Assembly (NCBI GenBank): GCA_963743575.1
Contig: CAVUQC010000004.1
Span: forward strand, 124,001 to 188,000
Direction of reading: 5' to 3'
Source: DASUPK01 sp963743575
GTDB lineage: Bacteria > Actinomycetota > Thermoleophilia > Solirubrobacterales > 70-9
DNA length: 64,000 nucleotides
Within the stretch, counting starts at the first letter, position 1; each line of letters begins with the position of its first letter. The notes below the pieces were generated by a model, which was not told the origin of the DNA, made no database searches, and worked only from the letters and a program-made list of their open reading frames with translations. This document shows positions 40,840 through 48,954 of this stretch, piece after piece. The translations under genes were made by a program, and so were the position numbers.

Positions 40840-41268
40840 GTGACCCCAAACAATGGCAGCGCGCCGACGATCCGCCTCGGCCGGATGGTCGAGGACGGCG
40901 TGGCGCCGAGCATCTTCGGCCTGATCGAGCGCGGCATCACCCGCGAGCCGGAGCTGGCGGCGCAGATGCGCGGCCGCGTCGTCTTCCGGTTCGCCGAGGA
41001 CTTCTCGCCGCTGCGCATCCATTTCAGGCCGCGGAGCGTCGTGGTCGAGGACGGCGACTCCCGCAAGCCGGACCTGGTGATCAGCGGGCGGCTCCCGGAC
41101 ATCGTCCATTTCGCGACGGTGCCGACGCTTCAGGGCCGCCTGCACGGGGTCCCGGACCCACGTCAGCCGCGCGGGCGAAAGGCCCTCTCCAGGCTGGCCA
41201 GCGGCAGGGTCAGGATCGAAGGCGACCGGGTCCTCGGTCGTCGCCTGCTGCGACTGCTCGCGGTCTAG
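40840..41268 (+). CDS. SCP2-like lipid-binding protein
   Basis: A 142-residue protein with an SCP2-like pattern (GRVVFRFAEDFSPLRIHFRP, DLVISGRLPDIVHFA and GRVRIEGDRVLGRRLLRLL). It may bind lipids or acyl-CoA. It starts at GTG 20 bases after the thioesterase and is probably cotranscribed. It overlaps the convergent aminopeptidase end by four bases. Confidence 0.65.
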   Translation: MTPNNGSAPTIRLGRMVEDGVAPSIFGLIERGITREPELAAQMRGRVVFRFAEDFSPLRIHFRPRSVVVEDGDSRKPDLVISGRLPDIVHFATVPTLQGRLHGVPDPRQPRGRKALSRLASGRVRIEGDRVLGRRLLRLLAV

Positions 41269-42311
41269 CTGGCCAGCGAGCGGGCCAAGTCGATCAGGAG
41301 GCGTGTTCCGAAGCCGCTTGGCCCCTTGCCCGTGTACTCCCTCCCCACATCCCACGCCGTGCCCGCGATGTCGAGATGGACCCAGGGTTTGCCGTCGACG
41401 AACTCCTCGAGGAAGGAGCCAGCGTAGATCGTCGATGCCTTGCGCTTCGAAGAGGCGTTGGTCAGGTCCGCGACGCTGCCCTTGGTGAGTTCCTTGTACT
41501 CGGGGTGGAGGGGAAGGCGCCAGGCGAGCTCGCCCGTCCGGCCCGCGGCCCCCTCGACCTCGGCGGCGAAGGCGTCGTCGTTGGAGATCAGGCCCGCGTA
41601 GGTGGAGCCGAGGGCGACGATCACCGCCCCGGTCAGGGTGGCCAGGTCCACGATCCGGTCGGCGCCGAGCTCGACCGAGTAGGCGAGGGCGTCGGCCAGG
41701 ATCAGCCGCCCCTCGGCGTCGGTGTTGTTCACCTCGACGGTCTTGCCGTTGAGCTGGGTGATGATGTCGCCCGGCTTCACCGCCGTGCCGCTCGGCATGT
41801 TCTCGGTCGAGGGAATGACCGCAAGCACGTTGATCGGGATCTCCAGCTTCGCGATCGCGGAGACCGCCTCGAGCACGGCCGCGGCGCCGGACATGTCCAT
41901 CTTCATCTCCTGCATTCCGCCCGAGGGCTTGATGGAGATGCCGCCGGAGTCGAAGGTGACGCCCTTGCCGACCAGGCCGATCGTCTCCCCGTCCCCGCCC
42001 GCCTGGTAGCGGAGCACGATCAGCTGCGGCTCCTCCGCGGTGCCCTGCGAGACGGCGACGAGGCCGCCCATGCCCTTCTCGGCGATCTCCTCGCGGCCCA
42101 TCACCTCGCAGGTGACCGAGGAGTGCTCGTCAGCGATCGCCTTGGCGCGGCCGGACAGGTAGGAGGGGGTGACGACGTTCGAGGGGAGGTCCTGGAGCTC
42201 GCGGGCGAAGTTCTCGGCCTCGGCCGCGATGCGGGCGGCCTCGACGTCCTCGGCGATCCCGCCCGCATTGATCACGGTCAGATCCTCGAGGCGCTTAGCC
42301 ATCGTCATCAT
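41265..42311 (-). CDS. pepA: leucyl aminopeptidase (M17), catalytic part in a separate frame
   Basis: This frame encodes the metal-dependent catalytic domain of PepA (348 residues). Family motifs are GLVGKGVTFDSGGISIKP (Lys and Asp ligands), MKMDMSGAAAVL, and NTDAEGRLILADAL, the M17 signature. Its N-terminal partner domain is at 42295-42705 in another frame, overlapping by 17 bases. A +1 shift at the GGC-TAA-G stop would join them as ...DDDDG-KRLEDLTV, matching the usual PepA linker. Either a frameshift or sequencing error split one gene, a +1 recoding event occurs, or the frames are coupled with a restart at 42311. Confidence 0.85.
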   Translation of the reverse strand: MMTMAKRLEDLTVINAGGIAEDVEAARIAAEAENFARELQDLPSNVVTPSYLSGRAKAIADEHSSVTCEVMGREEIAEKGMGGLVAVSQGTAEEPQLIVLRYQAGGDGETIGLVGKGVTFDSGGISIKPSGGMQEMKMDMSGAAAVLEAVSAIAKLEIPINVLAVIPSTENMPSGTAVKPGDIITQLNGKTVEVNNTDAEGRLILADALAYSVELGADRIVDLATLTGAVIVALGSTYAGLISNDDAFAAEVEGAAGRTGELAWRLPLHPEYKELTKGSVADLTNASSKRKASTIYAGSFLEEFVDGKPWVHLDIAGTAWDVGREYTGKGPSGFGTRLLIDLARSLAS

Positions 42312-42705
42312 CGCCGTCCTTCTTCGACTTGTAGCGGTCGAAGCGATAGGAGCCCAGGATCGCTCCTTCGACCGCCGCGCTGGCCAGCGCCTTCGGATCC
42401 ATAGCGTCAGGGCCTTTGAGCGTCATCGAGGTGACGTCCATCGAGCCTGCGGTCCGAGCCGCGATCGCGGCCGCGACACGAGCTCGCTCGGGCTCGAACT
42501 CGTCGCGGTCGCCGAGGCCGACCACCAGCGCGCGACGAGGCTTCTCCGGGTGGATCAGCGTCGTCTTCCGGTATCCGCCCTTGACGTCCTCGGAGCCCGG
42601 GGCGGCGGCCAGGGGCTCGGGGAGCTCGTCGCCGTCGAAGAGGAGGACCACGAGCAGGTCGGACTCGACCTCGGGGAGCGGCTTGTCGGAGACGGCGACG
42701 CGCAA
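42295..42705 (-). CDS. pepA: leucyl aminopeptidase N-terminal domain, separate frame
   Basis: A 136-residue frame matching the macro-like N-terminal domain of M17 peptidases (KTTLIHPEKPRRALVVGLGD, then GAILGSYRFDRYKSKK). In intact PepA this linker continues directly into the catalytic domain. Here TAA stops the frame after DDDDG. The start is TTG at 42705. The two frames are best read as one broken or recoded gene. Confidence 0.75.
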   Translation of the reverse strand: MRVAVSDKPLPEVESDLLVVLLFDGDELPEPLAAAPGSEDVKGGYRKTTLIHPEKPRRALVVGLGDRDEFEPERARVAAAIAARTAGSMDVTSMTLKGPDAMDPKALASAAVEGAILGSYRFDRYKSKKDGDDDDG

Positions 42706-42758
42706 GCAGCGCCAGATTACAGACGGTCACTAACCTTCCGTCACCAACTTCTGAAAGA

Positions 42759-42777
42759 CCCGCGGACCGGTCGCGGG
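42759..42777 (+). promoter_or_regulatory. hairpin in thiolase leader
   Basis: CCCGCG (42759-42764) and CGCGGG (42772-42777) form a six-base stem 17 bases before the thiolase start. A GACGG/CCGTC inverted repeat lies further up (42722-42742). The role is unknown. Confidence 0.3.
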
Positions 42778-42794
42778 CCGAACGAAAGGCGCAG

Positions 42795-43979
42795 ATGTCG
42801 AAGACGGTCATCCTCTCCACCGCCAGAACCCCCTTCGGGAAGATGGGCGGCGGGCTCTCGTCCCTCGATGCCACCGACCTGGGCGGCACCGTGATCTCCG
42901 AGGCGCTCGATCGCGCCGACGTGAAGGCCGACGAGGTGCAGGGCGTCGTCTACGGCCAGGTTCTGCAGGCCGGCCAGGGACAGATCCCCTCTCGGCAGGC
43001 CCAGATCAAGGGGGGCATCCCCAAGGAGGTCCCCTCCGAGACCGTCAACAAGGTCTGCGCTTCTGGCATGCGCTCCATCGGAATCGCCGACCAGGCGATC
43101 CGTGCCGGCGATCTCGAGGTCGGCGTCACCGGAGGCATGGAGTCGATGAGCAAAGCTCCGTACCTGCTGCCCGGCGCGCGCTTCGGCTTCCGGATGGGCG
43201 ACGTCACTGCGATCGATGCGATGACCCATGACGGCCTCACCAACCCATTCACCGAGAAGCAGATGATCAACGAGGCCAGTGAGGTCTCCAACGAGCTGGA
43301 GATCACGCGCGCCGACATGGACCGCTTCGCCGAGCGCTCCCACCAACTGGCGTATAAGGCGACCGAGGACGGCAGGCTCGCCGAGGAGATCGTCACGGTC
43401 ACGGTCCACTCGCGGAAGGGCGACACCGAGGTGGCGGCCGACGAGGCCATCCGCCCCGACACCACCCTCGAGGTGCTCTCCAAGCTCCGGGCGGTGGGCG
43501 GCGACGACGCCACCCACACCGCCGGCAACGCGCCCGGCGTCAATGACGGCGCCGGCGCCGTCGTGGTCGCCTCGGACGATTGGGCGAAGCAGAACGGCAA
43601 GAGCCCGATCGCCACAGTGCTCGCCTACGGGCAGGTCGCCGACGACTTCCCCTACCTCGCCAGGACCCCGGCCAAGGCCGCGATGCAGGCGCTCGAGAAG
43701 ATCGGCAAGAAGCCGGCCGACGTCGACCTCTGGGAGATCAACGAGGCGTTCGCTTCTGTGGCGATCAACTCGATGCGGATGCTGGAGATCGATGAGGACA
43801 ACGTGAACGTCAACGGCGGCGCCATCGCCCTCGGCCATCCGATCGGCGCCTCGGGCGCCCGGATAGTCGGTGCCCTGGTGCACGAGCTGAAGCGCCGCGG
43901 TGGCGGTCTCGGCTGCGCCGCGATCTGCTCGGGCGGGGGCCAAGGCGATGCCATCCTCGTCGAAGTCAACGGCTCCTAG
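42795..43979 (+). CDS. acetyl-CoA C-acetyltransferase (thiolase)
   Basis: A 394-residue type II thiolase. The nucleophile Cys88 lies in VNKVCASGMRSIG, the His in GGAIALGHPIGASGARI, and the second Cys in AAICSGGGQGDAI. It condenses or cleaves acetoacetyl-CoA and fits beta-oxidation or acyl-CoA assimilation with the dehydrogenase and ETF genes nearby. The downstream HAD gene overlaps its 3' end by 32 bases. Confidence 0.94.
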   Translation: MSKTVILSTARTPFGKMGGGLSSLDATDLGGTVISEALDRADVKADEVQGVVYGQVLQAGQGQIPSRQAQIKGGIPKEVPSETVNKVCASGMRSIGIADQAIRAGDLEVGVTGGMESMSKAPYLLPGARFGFRMGDVTAIDAMTHDGLTNPFTEKQMINEASEVSNELEITRADMDRFAERSHQLAYKATEDGRLAEEIVTVTVHSRKGDTEVAADEAIRPDTTLEVLSKLRAVGGDDATHTAGNAPGVNDGAGAVVVASDDWAKQNGKSPIATVLAYGQVADDFPYLARTPAKAAMQALEKIGKKPADVDLWEINEAFASVAINSMRMLEIDEDNVNVNGGAIALGHPIGASGARIVGALVHELKRRGGGLGCAAICSGGGQGDAILVEVNGS

Positions 43980-44766
43980 CCGCTCAGCCGCTTTCTTCGA
44001 CCTCGACAAGACCCTGATGGCGGGGTCGTCGGGGATGGTGTTCGCGCGCGTCGCGAACCAACGCGGGTTCGTGTCGCGCCGCCAGCTTGCCAGCTGGGGG
44101 TGGGATCACCTGCGCTACCGTCTTCGCGGCTCCTCGGACGAGCAGACTGGCGCGGTGATCGACGCCGCCAAGAAGGTCTTCGCCGAGATCCCCGAGCGGG
44201 ATGTCGAGCGGATGGCGCCGGCGGTGCTCGCCGGGATCCTGCCCCGCATCTATCCCCAGATGCTCGACGAGGTCCATCGCCACCAGGACGACGGTCGCGC
44301 CACCTTCATCGTCAGCGCAGCCGGAAACGACCTGGTCAAGGCGCTCGCGGCGGTTCTGCGCATGGAGGGCGGAATCGGGACCGGGTGGGCGGTCGGCGCC
44401 GACGGCAAGTTCACCGGGGAGATGGACGGGCCGTTCGTCTACGGGGAGGGCAAGGTCGTTGCGATGCAGCGATTCGCCGAGAAGCACGACATCGACATGG
44501 GGGAGTCCTGGGCGTACTCCGACTCCGCCAGCGATCTGCCGATGCTGCGCTCGGTCGGCAACGCCGTGGTCGTCAACCCAGACCCCGACCTGCTTGAGAT
44601 CGCCCGCCGGGAGGGGTGGCGGGTGATGCGTTTCGAGAAGCTCGGCCGGAAGCTGGCGATCACCGGGGCAACGGTGTTGGCTGCCGCAGTTGGCGGCCTT
44701 GGCCTCGCATCGAGGCGGCGGCACGGCGGTCGTCTCAGCGGTCTCCCGAGCTCTATTCGTAGGTAG
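43948..44766 (+). CDS. HAD-superfamily phosphatase, SerB-like (subfamily IB)
   Basis: A 272-residue phosphatase. Motif I FFDLDKTLMAGSSG, motif II FIVSAAG and motif IV SDSASDLPML are present. The long helical cap (ASWGWDHLRYRLRG) and a C-terminal hydrophobic helix (AITGATVLAAAVGGLGL) match the actinobacterial HAD-IB group linked to lipid or serine phosphate chemistry. ATG 43948 is chosen. It overlaps the thiolase end, so the two may be cotranscribed. Confidence 0.87.
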   Translation: MPSSSKSTAPSRSAAFFDLDKTLMAGSSGMVFARVANQRGFVSRRQLASWGWDHLRYRLRGSSDEQTGAVIDAAKKVFAEIPERDVERMAPAVLAGILPRIYPQMLDEVHRHQDDGRATFIVSAAGNDLVKALAAVLRMEGGIGTGWAVGADGKFTGEMDGPFVYGEGKVVAMQRFAEKHDIDMGESWAYSDSASDLPMLRSVGNAVVVNPDPDLLEIARREGWRVMRFEKLGRKLAITGATVLAAAVGGLGLASRRRHGGRLSGLPSSIRR

Positions 44767-44808
44767 GCCAAGATCGTCATTTTTCGCCCTGCGCGTGTGT
44801 CACACTGA

Positions 44809-45996
44809 ATGTCTTCAAGCGACCGGCCGGAGGGTGACCCCCGACGACCGACGCGGGATTGGAGTTCTGTGACGAAAAAGAGAAGCGCGGGCAAACGAGA
44901 TCGCCACGCAACCAGGGGGAAAAAGGATCTTGGCCTGGCGCACCTCGCCGAGGCCGCGAAGGATCAAGATGCCGCGGCGTCGGATCAGAGTGCCTCTGAC
45001 GCGGACCAGACGGCCTCAGCTATCGACCAGACGCTGTCGGACGCCGAGCGCGAGTTCGCCGCCCGCGACCAGCTCGCCTCGGATCGTGACCAGCACGCCT
45101 CGGATCGCGATCAGGCGGCCTCCGACCAGGAACTGCTCATGCATCCCGGCGCCGCCTTCGGCGCCGCCCACGACGCGAGTCTCGCCGAGCGCCTGGAGAG
45201 CGCCGAGGAGCGGAAGGCAGCGCGGAAGTCACGCGCCATGGCTGCAGAGGAGCGCGTCCTCCAGGCCGCCCACAGGGATGAGACCGCCAAGCACCGAGAT
45301 CTCACCGCGGACGCGCGGGACACCGCCGCAGACCGCCGCGACAGCGACTCGGCAAAGATCGAGCGCAAGATGGCGTCCCGGGGCACGGCCCTGCGCACGG
45401 CCCTCGCGCACGCCGCCGAGATCCGGGCGCAGGCAGGTAACGACCGCGCCCGGGCGGCGGACGACAGGACGCAGGCCGCCGACGATCGCCGGCGGGCTGC
45501 CGACGAACGCGAGGTGGCGCTCGCGGAGCTGCGCCGCGCGCATCAGGATGAGCTCACAGGGGCGTTCCGGCGCCGGACCGGCGAAGAGGCCCTGCAGGGC
45601 GAAATCGACCGTGCCCGCAGGGAGGACCATCCGCTCGTCATCGCCTTCGTCGACGTCGACGGCCTACGGGAGATCAACAACTCGAAGGGCCACTCGGCCG
45701 GAGACGCGCTCTTGCGGAACGTGGTCTCGGCCATCCGGTCGAAGATCCGCTCATATGAGCCGATCGTGCGGTTCGGCGGAGACGAGTTCGTCTGTGCGAT
45801 CGGCGGGGTTGATCTGAGCCAGGCGAAGATCCGCTTCGGCGAGGTTCAGCACTCGCTCGCCGAGTGCAGCACCGGCGGCGCCGTTTCGGTGGGCCTCGCT
45901 GAGCTGCGTGAGGGCGACACCCTGCCCGATCTGATCGATCGGGCGGACGCGGAGCTCCTCGAAAAACGCCGCGCAGGTCCGCTCAAAGCCATCTGA
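44809..45996 (+). CDS. diguanylate cyclase (GGDEF) with heptad-repeat N-terminus
   Basis: A 395-residue protein. The C-terminal 160 residues form a GGDEF domain with intact active site FGGDEF (323-327) and DVDGLREINNSKGHSAGD, so c-di-GMP synthesis is expected. No RxxD I-site is evident. Residues 50-245 are low-complexity heptads of the form ASDxDQx and later AADDRxx, likely a long coiled coil that dimerises the enzyme. No membrane helix is seen. GTG 44869 is an alternative start. c-di-GMP commonly controls pili, but no link is shown here. Confidence 0.88.
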   Translation: MSSSDRPEGDPRRPTRDWSSVTKKRSAGKRDRHATRGKKDLGLAHLAEAAKDQDAAASDQSASDADQTASAIDQTLSDAEREFAARDQLASDRDQHASDRDQAASDQELLMHPGAAFGAAHDASLAERLESAEERKAARKSRAMAAEERVLQAAHRDETAKHRDLTADARDTAADRRDSDSAKIERKMASRGTALRTALAHAAEIRAQAGNDRARAADDRTQAADDRRRAADEREVALAELRRAHQDELTGAFRRRTGEEALQGEIDRARREDHPLVIAFVDVDGLREINNSKGHSAGDALLRNVVSAIRSKIRSYEPIVRFGGDEFVCAIGGVDLSQAKIRFGEVQHSLAECSTGGAVSVGLAELREGDTLPDLIDRADAELLEKRRAGPLKAI

Positions 45997-46000
45997 GCGG

Positions 46001-46196
46001 CGGCCTGGCACCCGCTTCTCCCTGTCGCGGCTGCTGGCGGCCGCCCCTCTTAAGTCGCTTCGGGCTTCGCCCTGCGCTCCAAAGTGGAGCGGCCTGGCAC
46101 CCGCTTCTCCCTGTCGCGGCTGCTGGCGGCCGCCCCTCTTAAGTCGCTTCGGGCTTCGCCCTGCGCTCCAAAGTGGAGCGGCCTGGCACCCGCTTA
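46001..46196 (+). repeat. tandem 89-bp units of repeat family B, copy 3
   Basis: Two identical 89-bp units (46001-46089 and 46090-46178) plus an 18-base third start. Each contains TAAGTCGCTTCGGGCTTCGC and the perfect GCTCC-AAAGT-GGAGC hairpin. The GTGGCCGC outer arm is altered to GGCACCCGC. The array fills the gap between the GGDEF gene and the mutase and ends 11 bases before the mutase ATG. Confidence 0.9.
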
Positions 46197-46206
46197 GACT
46201 TCCGCC

Positions 46207-47865
46207 ATGGCGATAGAGCCCGACGCGCGACGCCGTGCACACGAGTGGCAGTCCGAGGTCTACACGCGCCTCGCCGAGCGCGAGGCGCTCTTCGAGACGA
46301 TCTCCGGCGAAGAGGTCAAGCCGCTCTACACGGAGGAGGACCGCGAGGGGTCCGATGACGAGCGCGAGCTCGGCTATCCCGGCGAGTACCCGTACACCCG
46401 CGGCGTCTACCCGTCCATGTACCGGGGCCGGCTTTGGACGATGCGCCAGTTCGCCGGCTTCGGCACCGCCGAGGAGACCAACGAGCGCTTCCACTACCTG
46501 CTCGAACACGGTCAGACGGGGCTGTCGACGGCCTTCGACATGCCCACCCTGATGGGTCTCGACTCGGACGCCGACCGGTCGCTGGGCGAGGTCGGGGTGG
46601 AGGGAGTCGCAATCGACACGCTCGACGACATGGAGACCCTCTTCGGGGGGATCGACCTGGGGAGCGTGACCACCTCGATGACGATCAACGCTCCGGCGGC
46701 GATCCTGCTCGCCTTCTACGTCGCCACGGCCGAGGAGCAGGGCATCCCCCCGGAGCGGCTGGGCGGCACGATCCAGACCGACATCCTCAAGGAGTACATC
46801 GCCCAGAAGGAGTGGTGCTTCCCGATCGAGCCGGCGATGCGGCTGGTCGGGGACATGATCGAGTGGTGCACGGAGCACATGCCCCGCTGGCACCCGATCT
46901 CGATCTCCGGGTACCACATCCGCGAGGCGGGCTCGACCGCACAGCAGGAGCTCGCCTTCACGCTCAAGGACGGCTTCACCTACGTCGAGCAGGCGATCGA
47001 GCGGGGTCTGGACGTCGATGCCTTCGCGCCGCGTCTCTCCTTCTTCTTCAACGCCCACATCGACTTCTTCGAGGAGATCGCCAAGTACCGCGCTGCGCGC
47101 CGCATCTGGGCGCGCGAGATCCGAGAGACCTATGGCGCCAAGCGAGAGGAGTCCTGGCGGATGCGCTTCCACACCCAGACCGCGGGCGTCTCGCTGACCG
47201 CGCAGCAACCGCAGAACAACATCATCCGCACGGCTATCGAGGCGCTCGCCGGCGTTCTCGGCGGCACCCAGTCCTTACACACCAACTCCTATGACGAGGC
47301 GCTCGCCCTGCCGACCGAGGATGCGGTTCGGATCGCGCTCCGAACCCAGCAGGTGATCGCCCACGAGACGGGCGTCACCAACACGATCGACCCGCTCGGC
47401 GGCTCCTACTTCGTCGAGACGCTGACCGACGAGATGGAGCGCTCGGCGTACGAGTACTTCGCGCGTATCGACGAGCTCGGCGGCATGGTCGAGGCCATCA
47501 AGCAGAACTTCCCTCAGCGCGAGATCGCGGACGCCTCCTTCCGCTATCAGCAGGAGGTCGATGCCAAGCAGCGCATCGTCGTCGGCGTCAACGACTACGT
47601 GCTCGAGGACGACGAGGCCATTCCGATCCTGCGAATCGATCCCGAGTTGGAGCGAAAGCAGAAGGGGAGGGTGGAGGCGACCAAGACCAAGAGGGATTCC
47701 GCCGAGGTGGAGCGAACACTCGGCGAGCTGCGAGCGGCCGCCGCCACAGACGCCAACCTGATGCCGACGATTCTCGAATGCGCCCGGGCCCGGGTCTCCG
47801 AGGGAGAGATGGTCGAGGCTCTGCAGGCGGTGTTCGGCAGCTACACCGAGTTGCCTGTCTTCTGA
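46207..47865 (+). CDS. icmA: B12-dependent acyl-CoA mutase large subunit, isobutyryl-CoA mutase type
   Basis: A 552-residue catalytic TIM-barrel subunit of the methylmalonyl-CoA mutase family. It lacks the fused B12 domain, which is encoded at 48201. Substrate-pocket residues differ from methylmalonyl-CoA mutase: the Tyr89 position is Phe82 (TMRQFAGF) and the Arg207 position is Gln200 (LKEYIAQKEW). Those are the Phe/Gln pair of isobutyryl-CoA mutase. The residue that is Asp117 in 2-hydroxyisobutyryl-CoA mutase is Ala109 here. The radical-handling Tyr/His in SISGYHIREAG is conserved. It likely interconverts isobutyryl- and n-butyryl-CoA, with MeaB (36850) as chaperone. Automatic annotation would probably call it methylmalonyl-CoA mutase. 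Confidence 0.88.
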   Translation: MAIEPDARRRAHEWQSEVYTRLAEREALFETISGEEVKPLYTEEDREGSDDERELGYPGEYPYTRGVYPSMYRGRLWTMRQFAGFGTAEETNERFHYLLEHGQTGLSTAFDMPTLMGLDSDADRSLGEVGVEGVAIDTLDDMETLFGGIDLGSVTTSMTINAPAAILLAFYVATAEEQGIPPERLGGTIQTDILKEYIAQKEWCFPIEPAMRLVGDMIEWCTEHMPRWHPISISGYHIREAGSTAQQELAFTLKDGFTYVEQAIERGLDVDAFAPRLSFFFNAHIDFFEEIAKYRAARRIWAREIRETYGAKREESWRMRFHTQTAGVSLTAQQPQNNIIRTAIEALAGVLGGTQSLHTNSYDEALALPTEDAVRIALRTQQVIAHETGVTNTIDPLGGSYFVETLTDEMERSAYEYFARIDELGGMVEAIKQNFPQREIADASFRYQQEVDAKQRIVVGVNDYVLEDDEAIPILRIDPELERKQKGRVEATKTKRDSAEVERTLGELRAAAATDANLMPTILECARARVSEGEMVEALQAVFGSYTELPVF

Positions 47866-47874
47866 AGCCCGCCT

Positions 47875-48072
47875 CTAGGCGGCGCGTCGTGCGGACTCGA
47901 CGATCACGATGACCTCGCCGACCGGCCCGAGCTCCGAGCCCGCCAGGAACATCCTGCCGACACCGCGTCTCTGGGATTCGACCCGAGCCAGCTGACAGGC
48001 ATCATCGTGATCGAGCCCACTGGCGAGCAGCTTCTCCCCGCAGGTCCGGTCAAGAAAGAGAACGTCGTACAC
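47875..48072 (-). CDS. 65-residue hypothetical protein
   Basis: GTG 48072 with AGGAGG seven bases upstream starts a compact 65-residue protein (YDVLFLDRTCGEKLLASGLD, then GPVGEVIVIVESARR). It has one Cys and alternating strands, and it lies antisense between the two mutase subunit genes. I do not recognise the family. The strong ribosome-binding site supports expression. Confidence 0.6.
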   Translation of the reverse strand: MYDVLFLDRTCGEKLLASGLDHDDACQLARVESQRRGVGRMFLAGSELGPVGEVIVIVESARRAA

Positions 48073-48200
48073 CCCTAAGCCTCCTGATTCGAGTCCCCTG
48101 GTTACTTCCATTCTGCTCTCTGGATACCACGCCGACATCCGTAGAAACTTCCCTGTTCAACTACGGTTAAATCGCCATCGACCGAATGCATGACTGAATA

Positions 48201-48629
48201 GTGCCTACTGATGCCGCCGGAAAAATCAGGATCGTCGTCGCCAAGCCCGGGCTTGACGGCCACGACCGTGGTGCGAAGATCATCGCCCGCGCCCTGCGTG
48301 ACGCCGGCATGGAGGTGATCTACACGGGTCTCCACCAGACGCCCGAGCAGATCGCCGAGACCGCGATCCAGGAGGACGCCGACGCCGTCGGGCTCTCGAT
48401 CCTCTCGGGCGCCCACATGACGCTGGTGCCGCGGGTGGTCGAGCTGCTCTCCGAGCAGGGGGCTGACGACGTCGTGGTGACGGTGGGGGGGACGATTCCC
48501 GCCGACGACATCCCGGAGCTGAAGAAGCTCGGGGTCGCCGAGGTCTTCACTCCGGGTGCGCCGACTGACGCGATCGTCGAATTCGTTCAGTCCGCGGTCG
48601 CAGGGCGCGAGGCGCGCTCGGCCTCCTAG
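48201..48629 (+). CDS. icmB: B12-binding small subunit of acyl-CoA mutase
   Basis: A 142-residue cobalamin-binding Rossmann-like domain. AKPGLDGHDRGAKIIARAL has the DxHxxG motif whose His coordinates cobalt from below. GLSILSGAHMTLVP and TVGGTIPADD complete the S-x-L and GG motifs. Size matches stand-alone IcmB rather than the fused methylmalonyl-CoA mutase domain. It starts at GTG 336 bases after the large subunit, with a small antisense gene between. Confidence 0.9.
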   Translation: MPTDAAGKIRIVVAKPGLDGHDRGAKIIARALRDAGMEVIYTGLHQTPEQIAETAIQEDADAVGLSILSGAHMTLVPRVVELLSEQGADDVVVTVGGTIPADDIPELKKLGVAEVFTPGAPTDAIVEFVQSAVAGREARSAS

Positions 48630-48853
48630 TAGCCGTACCCGCCGCCGCCGCTCGAGCCGCCGGTGTTTCCGGCCGCGCTGTTGCCGGTCGTGGCGGCGGA
48701 ACCGCCGCTCCCGCTCGAGGCCGGGCTGGCGCTGGTCGCCGGCGCGGCTGAGTTCGTTGAGTTGTCATTGCTGCTGCCGCCGCATGCCGCCAGGCCGATG
48801 CCTAGGACCACGCTGCAGGCGCCGGCGAGAATCAAGCGTTTTGTGCGCTTCAC
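48626..48853 (-). CDS. small lipoprotein
   Basis: A 75-residue lipoprotein. GTG 48853 is preceded by AAGGAG. The signal KRTKRLILAGACSVVLGIG ends in the lipobox LAAC. The mature part is Ser/Gly/Ala/Asn-rich and ends in GGGGYGY. It is likely a disordered membrane-anchored peptide of unknown role. It is convergent with the B12 subunit (stops overlap by four bases) and divergent from the sigma factor gene. Confidence 0.65.
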   Translation of the reverse strand: MKRTKRLILAGACSVVLGIGLAACGGSSNDNSTNSAAPATSASPASSGSGGSAATTGNSAAGNTGGSSGGGGYGY

Positions 48854-48954
48854 GAGGGCTCCTTTGCCTTGACTTCTGATGTCGATTTCCCCTCGCACGT
48901 ACTACGCTCGCGGGACCGCCCGGGATTGGGCCGGCCGGTGCAATCCCTTTACGC

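Noticed and set aside
45751..47208. 485-codon minus-strand frame spanning the tandem repeats
   Set aside because: Antisense to the mutase and the diguanylate cyclase; it runs through repeat DNA.
48139..48166. CCGTAG/CTACGG inverted repeat upstream of the B12 subunit gene
   Set aside because: Six-base arms with a 16-base spacer are expected by chance; no second copy was found.
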